This document shows positions 1-7,452 of a stretch of 64,000 nucleotides of DNA, piece after piece. The notes below the pieces were generated by a model, which saw only the letters and a list, made by a program, of their open reading frames with translations, was not told the origin of the DNA and did no database searches. A program made the position numbers and the translations under genes. This DNA comes from SSSZ01 sp016790965 (GTDB taxonomy: Bacteria; Pseudomonadota; Gammaproteobacteria; Burkholderiales; Rhodocyclaceae). The stretch's first letter is position 1, and the number at the start of each line of letters is the position of its first letter. The stretch lies in contig JAEUNZ010000034.1 in the NCBI GenBank assembly GCA_016790965.1, positions 1-64,000 on the forward strand. Reading direction: 5' to 3'.

Positions 1-380
1 TTATGGCGAACCCAGCCATCGGAAGCGTATAGTCTGCCCAGATGCTCGATGTATTGCGCCCGCGTCATGAAGCGGCGCAATCCGAAATGGAGAAGCTCAT
101 GCCAGAAAGTACGGGCCACGGCCGCGCTATCAACCAGCCCCTCTCGGACAAGGTGGATTTTTCCATTGAAGGTGACGCCGGACGTTACCCCGTTATCGGG
201 ATCGGATTCAATGCCAATGTCCGTAACCCGGTCGATGACAGTTACCGGGACTGTCGTCCCCAATGGCTGGCTCAGTTGCTCAAGTTGTTCGGTGATCGAC
301 TGGACTGAAAGCCATTCCGATTCGGGCTCTGAGACATTCTTGCTTTCCCGATGGCTTTGAGATGCAACTGCGTGAAAACG
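1..380 (-). pseudogene. Fragment of a phage/ICE polyvalent protein with an HExxH domain
   Basis: A leftward frame is open from 380 to the window edge without a stop. An in-frame TAG lies just upstream at 381-383, and there is no ATG or GTG near the beginning. It encodes a stretch ending in WHELLHFGLRRF (codons around 65-101), an HExxH zinc-metallopeptidase-like motif of the kind found inside large multi-domain proteins of phages and conjugative elements. The missing start suggests a 5'-truncated remnant, although the reading frame itself is intact and continues out of the window. The family assignment rests on the motif and the mobile-element context only. Confidence 0.5.
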
Positions 381-434
381 CTACGACTGCCGCCGGCAAT
401 TCTTGCAACGACCGGCTATTTGATGACCCCGAAG

Positions 435-902
435 TTACCAACCACCCCCGCACTTCTTGCAGGTTCGAGCCATATTTTGAGCACCACAATACGGACAAAT
501 AACTGGTTCGGGAAGTCCTGAATTCTGCTCGTGCTCGCAGCTAACACGCTGATAATTCGATGGCGCGACTTCGGAGTACATCGCTACCGCTTCAATCGCA
601 TGAGCCACGGAAACCCCAAAAAATTCACGTGATGCTGAAACACGCCAAGTATCCAGTCCGTCATGTACTTTCTTTTCGACGGCGGACGGTTGTTCCGTAA
701 AGCACCAATACTCCAACACAAAGGGCACTGGTACACCGCTGGCATCAGACAATTCAATCAAACGCTCGTTTGGCACACGGGTCGTGAATCCAACCTTCAC
801 AACACCAGGCATTGCTGGATTGCTAAGCACATAGACAAAACCGATGTCTTTCACTCTCTGGGCTCTCACGGTCAGTGGGCTCCGCCGTGACACGTACGAC
901 AT
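435..902 (-). CDS. GIY-YIG-like (T5orf172/MUG113-type) nuclease domain protein
   Basis: A 155-residue protein. From about residue 20 it reads GFVYVLSNPAMPGVVKVGFT, the VYVLSN...KVG pattern of the T5orf172/MUG113 branch of the GIY-YIG superfamily. A later EKKVHDGL and a glutamate-containing REFFGV segment are also typical of that branch. The C-terminus carries CPYCGAQ and CKKCGG, a probable zinc ribbon. The ATG at 902 was chosen because upstream codons in the same frame look non-coding. It is the last intact gene of the leftward island operon. Such proteins occur on phages and islands; DNA cleavage is inferred, not shown. Confidence 0.7.
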   Translation of the reverse strand: MSYVSRRSPLTVRAQRVKDIGFVYVLSNPAMPGVVKVGFTTRVPNERLIELSDASGVPVPFVLEYWCFTEQPSAVEKKVHDGLDTWRVSASREFFGVSVAHAIEAVAMYSEVAPSNYQRVSCEHEQNSGLPEPVICPYCGAQNMARTCKKCGGGW

Positions 903-1207
903 CTTTCGATGCGGTCGCGCATTCGTCCGAAACGTCCGGCGGTCAGCCGAAGAAAGTGTAGCGGTAAAGAGGGGCCAGCATGAAATTGGCTTGAACAAGT
1001 TAGTTCCGCCGCGTCGCCCAGATCGGCGGTGCCCAGATTGGTGAACAACCCGAGAACCCTGGAGTTGGCGCTGCCGGATTTTTCTCGGGCAGTGTCCTGC
1101 GCCATGTGGGCGGCGATTTTGCCAAACAGATTCAGTCGCCCTTGCCCAAGTTACCCGGAACGAGGCCCAGGCCCGACAATCGCCGATCCACCAGTCCAAG
1201 TCGTTGC
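903..1207. other. Gene-poor island segment, possible degraded ORF
   Basis: About 300 bases between the GIY-YIG gene and the upstream unknown gene. An ATG at 1211 overlaps the previous stop by four bases, as elsewhere in this operon. The frame it opens, however, soon becomes arginine-rich and shadow-like, while a more protein-like stretch lies in another leftward frame around 1150-980. This is compatible with a small frameshifted gene, but no product can be named. Confidence 0.3.
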
Positions 1208-2026
1208 TCATGCTCCGTGCAGTTCCTTGAGCTTCAAGAGCATCGCCAATGTCCGCTCAAACTTGCGGTCAAGGTGCGTTTCGTAGCGGTTCAATTTCTC
1301 CAGCAGGTGCGCCCGCAGCCCTTCGCCCAAGGTTTGCGCCTTGATTGCCGGGGTGTATTCGGCCTCCTTCACCATGCGATAGCAGATCGGTTCCAGCGAA
1401 TCGCGGATGAATTCCGCCAGCCCTTCGGCGGTCGCCGGGTGTTCCTCTTCCTCGACATGCTCATCCCACCAGTCGCGTGAGTCGGCCAACAGCGCCCGCC
1501 GGGCTTTGGCGTAGGCATTCGGCCCGCCCTTGCGAAGTATCGCCGCCGCCTTTTGGGTTGCCGCCAGATCAAGCGCCGCGTCCCGCTGGCGTTCGGCTAT
1601 CTCTTCTGGGGTTCCTTCCATGAATTCCCGCAGGTCGGCATTCTCGCCACCGATGCCGCGCTGGAATGGTGCTGCCGACTTGATGACCGATGCCGCGCTA
1701 CTCACCGCGCTTTTCAATCCCTCGTTGATCTTCGCGCCTTCGGCCAGCAATACTCGCCGCTTGCGCCAAATGATCGTGGCAAGCTCTTCGATCAGGTGCC
1801 GCTCAGTCATGCCCACCGGTCGGTGTTCCTCGATCAGCGCCGCCAGCAAGTCGGCAAACTCGGCATGATCTTCATGGGCCAGTACCGCCAGCCGGGAAAG
1901 GATGCCGTGCTTCATGGCGTTGAACCGCACAGGCTCATAGTTGCCGCTTCGCGCTACGGGTGCCGCTTCGTCACGGGTTATCAGTGCCGCCTCGTTGATC
2001 GTTTCCGCTTCAATTGTTGCCATCAT
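1208..2026 (-). CDS. Conserved island protein of unknown function
   Basis: A 272-residue soluble, charged protein with an N-terminal RFNAMKHGILSRLAVLAHED stretch (residues about 34-53). That motif recurs in uncharacterised proteins of phages and genomic islands. Much of the rest is predicted alpha-helical, with many Glu, Arg and Lys residues. The start overlaps the end of the preceding gene (2010-2519) by 17 bases, so it is probably translated from the same leftward transcript. No catalytic motif is visible and I do not assign a function. Confidence 0.6.
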   Translation of the reverse strand: MMATIEAETINEAALITRDEAAPVARSGNYEPVRFNAMKHGILSRLAVLAHEDHAEFADLLAALIEEHRPVGMTERHLIEELATIIWRKRRVLLAEGAKINEGLKSAVSSAASVIKSAAPFQRGIGGENADLREFMEGTPEEIAERQRDAALDLAATQKAAAILRKGGPNAYAKARRALLADSRDWWDEHVEEEEHPATAEGLAEFIRDSLEPICYRMVKEAEYTPAIKAQTLGEGLRAHLLEKLNRYETHLDRKFERTLAMLLKLKELHGA

Positions 2027-2519
2027 TCACCCCTTTCTGGATCAGTCCAGGCCAGCGTTCCCAGCCCGGTCGCCGGTCAGGATCATCCGGGCATGGGCGA
2101 TAGCCGGCGCATCGCTGCAATACGGCCTGATTCGGTCGGTAGCCCTTCATCGCCGATACCAGCCCGCCCGGCTCCGCCACCTTACAGATTCCACCGGGTC
2201 GGATGTTCAGGCAGTGGGCGCATCGCCGCCGGTCATCCTCATGCCAGACTATCGCTTCGGCCTCTTCGCGCGATAGCCCGCCGTCAAATTCGCAGCTTGC
2301 CGCCCGTTCCTCGAAGGCTTTGCGGTCGAAGGGCTGGCCCTGCCCGTGGTCGGCCCCAGGTTTCAGAAGGTCGATGATTTCCGCCTTGTGTTCCCGGATC
2401 GTCGGTAGCCAGCGATTCACTGCCGCCTCGCCGCCGGTCGCCTTGATGGTTCCAGCGTGTGAAAGGGTCAGACTCACGCCGCCCGCTTGCACTGCTCGGA
2501 TAATGGTCGCCGGGGTCAT
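2010..2519 (-). CDS. Protein with TubC N-terminal docking-like domain and a Cys-rich tail
   Basis: A 169-residue protein. Residues 1-52 (MTPATIIRAVQAGGVSLTLS..., ending in HKAEIIDLL) match the pattern of the TubC N-terminal docking domain known from PKS/NRPS assembly lines. Phage and island proteins also use it, next to primase-like genes. The second half has CAHC, a GICKV turn and CAGYRPCP, a likely metal-binding cluster. The ATG overlaps the stop of the DUF3631 gene by four bases (ATGA), which indicates translational coupling. A role in docking onto the replication proteins is inference. Confidence 0.6.
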   Translation of the reverse strand: MTPATIIRAVQAGGVSLTLSHAGTIKATGGEAAVNRWLPTIREHKAEIIDLLKPGADHGQGQPFDRKAFEERAASCEFDGGLSREEAEAIVWHEDDRRRCAHCLNIRPGGICKVAEPGGLVSAMKGYRPNQAVLQRCAGYRPCPDDPDRRPGWERWPGLIQKGVNDGNN

Positions 2520-4036
2520 ATCTCCACCTCCACCACGTTATTTCTCGGGGTTTCCCTGGAAATTTCCGCTACGCCGCTACACCCCTGTATTGGCGCGGGT
2601 TTCGGCGTAGCGGAAGGGATTTTGTTGCCGCTACGTAGCGAGTCATCCGCTACGCTCAAAGCCGCGTGGTTACTGGCTTGTAGCGCGGTAGCGGATACGG
2701 AGGAGGGAAAGGCCAGATAACGCGCAAATGCTTCCTGAAACTGCTCCAGTTCAAACCCTTTCGCCACCTCGTAGCCGATGCGCAGGTTCTTGCTGGCGAT
2801 GCCGTAGTCCTTCAGCTTCTTGGCCACCTGGCGTGGGGTAATGGATTTGCCACGGTTGTAGGTCGCCCAAGATTTTTCGTCATCGGTGCAAAGCGCCGCG
2901 ATCAAATCAGCCGTGCTGATTTTCACCAGCCGCTTGTGCTCGAAAACCTCTCGAATGTCGGCGAGCAGTTCGTTCCCCACGGTACCCGCTTCCTCGTCGC
3001 CACCGGAAAGCTTCAGGGCTGCACGGCGGGCCAGGCCGGGCCAGTCGCCACCGGCAATCTCGGCGATGGCAAGCAGCGGTTCCCAGTTGTCCTGCGCCCG
3101 GTCGTTGAGGGCTGCCGGCAGATCAGGCCGGGACCGGCGCAGGGCGTCCCGTTTGTCCATGGCGAACCGCGCCAGCTTGGATGCCAGGTCGTCGAAGAGC
3201 CCCGGTTCAGCATGGCGCAGGCGTAGCACCTCTTCGTGGGGCAGCTTCCGGCGTAGCTCCAGGACGATGGCCCGGTCCATGAGGGTGTCGGCCAGATGCC
3301 CGATACCGGCCAGGGCCTTTGCTCCCCAGACGTTGAACCGTTTCGGGGTGTGGTCATCGCCCACCACCCGGACGATGTAGGCCGAGTCTCGGGTGTGGCC
3401 GCAGTTGAGCAGCCCCCGCAATTCCTCGTTGTCCTTCATGAAGGCGTCTGCCTCATCCACCAGCAGGGTGGGCTTCCAGGCATCCACCGCCCTGAAGAGC
3501 GCCGCCGGGGTGATGTTGCTGGCGGCCAAGGGCCGATGCACCAGCCGGCCCAGGAGGAACAGCAGTTGCGACTTGCCACACCGCTTTTCCGGCGCGGTGA
3601 TGATCGCCAGGGGTGCCACCTGTACCACGTCCATGAACCAGGTCATCGCCATCCACAGTGCCGCCGCATGGGAGGTTTCGTCGGGGCAGACGATGAACCG
3701 CCTGATCGTGCCGGACAGGTCGGAGAGCAGCGCCGCCGGCTCCACCGGATGGGGCCAGGGTTCCACGTCATCGAAGTCGATGCCTTCGGTTTCGTTCTTC
3801 TGCTGGCGCACTCCCTTTACCAGCTTGTCCAGAGTGGAGTTACGCACCCCCAGCGCTTTGGCTTCCGCCTCCCGCTCCCGGTCGTACTCGATGGGCGACA
3901 GGCTGGCCAGCCGCTTCAGGCACTCGGCATCCGCCCCCGGAGAAGTCCCCGCCGCTACCATGGTGTCGCTCGCCAACTGAGCCGCCACCGAATCGAGAAA
4001 CGATTGCCCGCGTTTGACTTCAGGACCATCAGCCAT
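2516..4036 (-). CDS. DUF3631 P-loop ATPase, putative replication protein
   Basis: A 506-residue protein matching DUF3631, an ATPase-like family on mobile elements often found as the C-terminal part of primase/helicase polypeptides. A Walker A-like APEKRCGKSQ lies near residue 150, a Walker B-like LLVDEAD about 45 residues later, and a conserved NVWGAKALAGIG segment further on. The last 70 residues are Ser/Ala-rich and low in complexity. The start overlaps the primase zinc-domain gene by eight bases. Together the two genes look like a split primase-helicase replication module. Confidence 0.75.
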   Translation of the reverse strand: MADGPEVKRGQSFLDSVAAQLASDTMVAAGTSPGADAECLKRLASLSPIEYDREREAEAKALGVRNSTLDKLVKGVRQQKNETEGIDFDDVEPWPHPVEPAALLSDLSGTIRRFIVCPDETSHAAALWMAMTWFMDVVQVAPLAIITAPEKRCGKSQLLFLLGRLVHRPLAASNITPAALFRAVDAWKPTLLVDEADAFMKDNEELRGLLNCGHTRDSAYIVRVVGDDHTPKRFNVWGAKALAGIGHLADTLMDRAIVLELRRKLPHEEVLRLRHAEPGLFDDLASKLARFAMDKRDALRRSRPDLPAALNDRAQDNWEPLLAIAEIAGGDWPGLARRAALKLSGGDEEAGTVGNELLADIREVFEHKRLVKISTADLIAALCTDDEKSWATYNRGKSITPRQVAKKLKDYGIASKNLRIGYEVAKGFELEQFQEAFARYLAFPSSVSATALQASNHAALSVADDSLRSGNKIPSATPKPAPIQGCSGVAEISRETPRNNVVEVEI

Positions 4037-4472
4037 GGCTCACCCTCCGAAAATTCGGCAGGGCGGCAGATGCCGCCGCTTGAATGCGTTCGACAGCGAG
4101 AATCAGGCGCTCCCTGTCGGCAGGCGTAAATGGCTGGCCGGTGAGCAATGCCGATCCTGCGGCCGCCACCACAAGCGACTCGAAGGCGACAGCGCGTAGG
4201 GCATCGGCCGCCGGGAAGGGCCGTCGCTCGGGTTTGCCCTGGTGCTGTCGCGGAGGGAAAAGGTCGGAGACTTCCAGGCCAAGGGCGCCCACAACCTCAT
4301 GGACAGAGCAGCCAGCGAAGCAGTGGACCAATACCTTTCCACCTTCGGCTTCGCGGATGGTCAGCGACGGCCCTTTATCGTCATGGGCCGGGCACCGCGC
4401 CTGCCAGGAATCGGGTCCGGTCTGGCGCACCCGCTCCAGGAGAGAGAGAAGGACATCAGAGGCCATATCCAT
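4029..4472 (-). CDS. CHC2-type zinc-binding primase domain protein
   Basis: A 147-residue protein. The N-terminal half has CPAHDDKGPSL followed by VHCFAGCSVHEV, the Cys-x2-His...Cys-x3-Cys arrangement of the DnaG/CHC2 zinc-binding fold, which recognises template DNA. There is no TOPRIM or polymerase domain, so it is a stand-alone zinc module that probably works with the DUF3631 ATPase immediately downstream. ATGs at 4472 and 4466 are both possible. The frame overlaps the 3' end of the SSB-like gene, consistent with one operon. Confidence 0.7.
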   Translation of the reverse strand: MDMASDVLLSLLERVRQTGPDSWQARCPAHDDKGPSLTIREAEGGKVLVHCFAGCSVHEVVGALGLEVSDLFPPRQHQGKPERRPFPAADALRAVAFESLVVAAAGSALLTGQPFTPADRERLILAVERIQAAASAALPNFRRVSHG

Positions 4473-4836
4473 CTCCCAAGTCGTCCGCCCCCGGCAGGTC
4501 CGCGAAGGGATCGCCGCCCGGCTGTTGCTTGCGCTTCGGCCCCGGCTTCGCCTTCAGGGTCGCCACCTGGTCCACCGTCACATCCATGGATGCCTGGTGC
4601 CCGTGCTTGCCCTCGAAAACCTTGAGCGCCCCCCGCCCGGAGAGGGCCAGCGCCGCGCCGTCCTTCATGCTGGCGATGCGTTCGCCGTCGTCGCCGAAGG
4701 CGATGAAGGAGGCCCAGACGGCATTGCCGTTGCCGTCGTCCGTCCGCAGCTTTCCGGTCGTGAAGGGCTTGCCGCTTTGCCCGGTACGTTGCACCGGGTC
4801 GCCGAGCAGGGTGCCGGTCAGGAGTACGCGAATCAT
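4456..4836 (-). CDS. Single-stranded DNA-binding (OB-fold) protein
   Basis: A 126-residue protein beginning MIRVLLTGTLLGDPVQRTGQ and continuing with FTTGKLRTDD and a VWASFIAFGDDGERI strand. This is the order of an SSB-type OB fold, as in small phage and island SSB paralogues. The C-terminal tail is Pro/Gly/Asp-rich, like the flexible SSB tail. The ATG at 4836 was chosen because it forms an ATGA overlap with the stop of the upstream winged-helix gene. It likely protects single-stranded DNA during replication of the element. Confidence 0.72.
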   Translation of the reverse strand: MIRVLLTGTLLGDPVQRTGQSGKPFTTGKLRTDDGNGNAVWASFIAFGDDGERIASMKDGAALALSGRGALKVFEGKHGHQASMDVTVDQVATLKAKPGPKRKQQPGGDPFADLPGADDLGDGYGL

Positions 4837-5159
4837 GCCGTCCTCCCTTCCAGAAAACCCGGCGCCGGCCACTCGGGGGAGCCCAGGGAGTAGAGTGCCG
4901 CGCTCCGGCGAATTGATCCCCGGAATTCCACCTCGGACAGAATCGTGGTCACGATGTTGAAGCCCCTGGCCCGCAGGTCATGGACCCGGGCCGCTGCCTC
5001 GGGAATGGCGTGGTCCGCCGTCAGGACGAACGAGAGCATGGGCTGATGTTGGCGGATCAAGCCCAGCACCTCGGCGCATTGCCCAGTCACGATTGGGGGG
5101 ATAGCATTGCGCTTGTCCACGGCGCCTTCGTTTGCAGTTTGAACGGGGCGCTTTTTCAT
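4833..5159 (-). CDS. Winged-helix island protein
   Basis: A 108-residue protein. After a short basic leader (MKKRPVQTANEG), residues 25-100 contain VLGLIRQHQPMLSF, TADHAIPEAAARVHDLRARG and FRGSIRRSAALYSLG. This looks like a winged-helix fold with a loop carrying the conserved ADHAIPEA sequence seen in island proteins. The ATG at 5159 overlaps the stop of the AlpA-like gene (ATGA), so it was preferred over more upstream starts. It sits between regulator and replication genes. DNA binding is inferred from the fold pattern only. Confidence 0.6.
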   Translation of the reverse strand: MKKRPVQTANEGAVDKRNAIPPIVTGQCAEVLGLIRQHQPMLSFVLTADHAIPEAAARVHDLRARGFNIVTTILSEVEFRGSIRRSAALYSLGSPEWPAPGFLEGRTA

Positions 5160-5383
5160 TTCGGCTCCCCGTTCAGCAGGGCTTGCAGGTCGGCCACGCG
5201 CCACGCCAGGCGTCCATTGATACGCACCGGGCGGATGGGGCCATTTTCCAAACAAGCCCACTTGCGCAACGTCTGGGGCGCGCGGTTGATGACCAGTGCC
5301 GCTTCATTGGTCGTCAGGGTGTCACGGCCCTTTGAGACTTGGGCCAGGCATGGGAGATTTTCAGCAACCATCAATTCCACCAT
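5156..5383 (-). CDS. AlpA/excisionase-like helix-turn-helix protein
   Basis: A 75-residue protein containing LTTNEAALVINRAPQTLRKW and ending IRPVRINGRLAWRVADLQAL. This is the helix-turn-helix layout of the AlpA/MerR-like excisionase family that controls excision and early transcription of P4-like elements. It is the first gene of the leftward operon and is read away from a 176-base intergenic region carrying an inverted repeat and repeated CCGAGT motifs, its likely binding sites. ATGs at 5383 and 5371 are alternative starts. Confidence 0.7.
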   Translation of the reverse strand: MVELMVAENLPCLAQVSKGRDTLTTNEAALVINRAPQTLRKWACLENGPIRPVRINGRLAWRVADLQALLNGEPK

Positions 5384-5559
5384 TGGAAGAACTGCGCCTG
5401 GGCGGGATTGCCTGTTTCGGCGCGTTGATGATTGCGAATTAGATATACCGGCGCCGAAACGGTATGGGGATGCCGAGTTTGAGAACTAGAATCGGCGTCG
5501 GTTAGGTGGACGTCACGCCGAGTTAATGCCGAGTATTGATACCGAGTTTGAGCCGGTGA
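5384..5559. promoter_or_regulatory. Island control region: inverted repeat and iteron-like motifs
   Basis: This region has no gene. A perfect 10-base inverted repeat, GTTTCGGCGC at 5414-5423 and its complement at 5451-5460, flanks an AT-rich TATATCTAAT box on the minus strand. That layout suits an operator around the promoter of the leftward operon. Further up, CCGAGT recurs at 5473, 5518, 5529 and 5542; the last three are 11-13 bases apart, about one helical turn. It could be an operator array or a replication origin of the element. Both roles are inference. Confidence 0.5.
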
Positions 5560-6531
5560 CTACGAGTCGTAGTAGTGGAGTTTTTCAAGATAGGCGGTCC
5601 AATCTGCGGTGTATGCACTTAGTGCCGGATTGACAAATGCGGCGTTAAGGCTTGCCCTGCAAACGCGATGCCTCTTTTCACCGCCGTCCAGGAGGTCGCC
5701 CGCGATGCCGACGACATCCCATAGAGCATCGTTACCTTTTCCCGAGCGGCCAGGCTGCTTCTTGTGATGGCGCAACCAAGGCGGCGGTTTGCGGAAGGCA
5801 GCATCGATTTTGCCAGGCCAGATGTCCCGAAAAGCTGCCTTTATTGTTGAGGTCGTCGGAAATGCTTTGCTGTTTCCACCGAGGTTCGGACTGTCCATCG
5901 CAGCAGCAGCGTCGTTGCTCCTATTCCTTGTCTGGAGACAGGAATAGTGCGGACTGGGCTCAGCCTTCCAGATATCCATAAACCCTTCAAAAACGGCCTT
6001 CTCCATCTTGCGTGGAATTGCAGGCGACAAAATTAAATCCCCCCACTGTGGTTCGGGCTGAATATCGTTGCTACACAATAGCGAACACAAATCATCGGTT
6101 GGGAGGCTATGCAGTTCTCTGGGCACTCCAAGCGGATTGTTTTGACGGTGCCATGCTCGAAATTCATCCAGCCAGACAAAGGTCGAGCGAGGCAACCTTG
6201 ATATCGCCTTGTTCCTCCAGGTAGACCAGTTTTCGCCATCGAGACGTTCGTTTGCCTTCAGCTTCTTTTCTAAGCAATCTATTTCTACTCGAATTGCATC
6301 CCATTCGCTTGCGGCCATCTGGCGGAAGGCCGGGCTTCCCGTGATGGCATATGATGGAAGGCAAAAATCATTGCGAATGGAAACCATGCCGGCCGACGTG
6401 AGGCGCCGTTCGTCTGTCGGAGCTGCAAGAGCCATTGCCAGGTAGTCAGGTGCGACGCTCCAATTTGTTGCATATGGGAGAGCTCGCACGGGGATAGCTG
6501 GGCGTCCTTGGATGGTGACAACAACATTCAT
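5560..6531 (-). CDS. Hypothetical island protein, unknown
   Basis: A 323-residue protein starting MNVVVTIQGRPAIPVRALPY, which I do not recognise. There is no signal peptide, membrane segment or familiar catalytic motif. It is relatively rich in Trp, Asn and Ser, with a helical, charged middle section (EIDCLEKKLKANERL). Its DNA is clearly more AT-rich than the chromosomal part of the window, fitting recent transfer. It stands alone between the HTH gene at 6629-7081 and the island control region. The N-terminus hints at a regulator or inhibitor, but that is a guess. Confidence 0.55.
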   Translation of the reverse strand: MNVVVTIQGRPAIPVRALPYATNWSVAPDYLAMALAAPTDERRLTSAGMVSIRNDFCLPSYAITGSPAFRQMAASEWDAIRVEIDCLEKKLKANERLDGENWSTWRNKAISRLPRSTFVWLDEFRAWHRQNNPLGVPRELHSLPTDDLCSLLCSNDIQPEPQWGDLILSPAIPRKMEKAVFEGFMDIWKAEPSPHYSCLQTRNRSNDAAAAMDSPNLGGNSKAFPTTSTIKAAFRDIWPGKIDAAFRKPPPWLRHHKKQPGRSGKGNDALWDVVGIAGDLLDGGEKRHRVCRASLNAAFVNPALSAYTADWTAYLEKLHYYDS

Positions 6532-6628
6532 CGTGCGCTCCTTTCAGCGCCCTTCATTCAGGAGCCCACCCCAGGCCGGTGAAGGTTCCGGCTTTTCCCG
6601 CCGTCGCGTTAGGGGCGGGCATGCTCGG

Positions 6629-7081
6629 TCAGGCAGCCATCCGCCACCCGCTGTCCGTTTCCTCGAACACCTGCCGCTCCACGTCTTCCTGGCGGTCGAT
6701 GTCGTTCCACCGTGCAATCAACTCGGCAACCTTGGTCTTGCCATTCATGTGCTCAAGGTACATCAGGCGCAGCATGCGCTCAGCCGCCACGGTGGGGCGA
6801 CGCTTGCTACGCTCCCACAAGGAGACGGTTTGCTCATCCACCCCCAAGCAATCGGCCAGACGCTTCTGAGACATGCCCATCTCGACGCGAAGGAAGCGGA
6901 TTTCTGAACCGTTCAGGCGCTTCTTGTAGTTCACCAGATGATGGCCGATGGTGCGGTGCAGTCCCTCGATGTTGTCGATTTCCAGGCAGCGGCCCACGCC
7001 TTCCACCTCCTCGTAGCGGAATCCATTCGCCAGCCAAACATTCTTCAGCCCGCAATCGTCATACTTCAGCATCGTTTCCAT
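6629..7081 (-). CDS. XRE-family HTH regulator, putative antitoxin of a DUF4258 pair
   Basis: A 150-residue protein. The N-terminal part starts METMLKYDDCGLKNVWLANG, and residues about 60-95 contain MSQKRLADCLGVDEQTVSLW, an XRE-type helix-turn-helix. Proteins of this build commonly sit directly after DUF4258 genes and are thought to be antitoxin-like regulators. The ATG at 7081 begins one base after the terminal TGA of the DUF4258 frame (7083-7085), which supports this start over the upstream one at 7111. It probably autoregulates the pair. Confidence 0.68.
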   Translation of the reverse strand: METMLKYDDCGLKNVWLANGFRYEEVEGVGRCLEIDNIEGLHRTIGHHLVNYKKRLNGSEIRFLRVEMGMSQKRLADCLGVDEQTVSLWERSKRRPTVAAERMLRLMYLEHMNGKTKVAELIARWNDIDRQEDVERQVFEETDSGWRMAA

Positions 7082-7082
7082 T

Positions 7083-7400
7083 TCATCCCTCGAACACGGT
7101 CGCCACGACAACCAGCTCGCCGGCCGGGTTGATCTTGAAAATCACACCCACGGTCAGACGCACTCCCGCGTAAAATCAGCTCACATTGCACCGCCAATCG
7201 CCCCGCACATCCTTATGCAGCGGTTCGCTGATCTGGCCGTTCTTCAAGGTCTCCAGCACCTGCCGGCGGCCGATCCGGCGTTCCCTCATCCGCAGTTCTG
7301 CATGGTCGGTGAAGACCAGGCGCCGCTTGCCTTGTCCGGCTTCTTTCATCCATGCCAGTGCCTGCTTCGGAGTCGGTTTAATGCTGGATACGTTGCTCAT
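7083..7400 (-). pseudogene. DUF4258 toxin-like gene with an internal TGA
   Basis: The first 74 codons encode a DUF4258 start (FTDHAELRMRERRIGRRQVL near residues 30-50), then stop at a TGA at 7176-7178. The same frame continues for 30 more sense codons (FYAGVRLTVGVIFKINPAGE and so on) to a second TGA at 7083-7085, directly before the HTH gene. The continuation is protein-like and brings the length to about 105, usual for the family. The internal TGA therefore looks like a nonsense mutation, perhaps of TGG. A base-call error or a functional short form cannot be excluded. Confidence 0.65.
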
Positions 7401-7452
7401 ACGTTGTATGGGTATAACTGGAGTTGTTCAATCGAAGTTTCGGTACGCACGA

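Noticed and set aside
42..308. 88-residue plus-strand ORF at the left edge
   Set aside because: The opposite strand of the same stretch encodes the HExxH fragment with coherent protein features; the plus-strand product has none.
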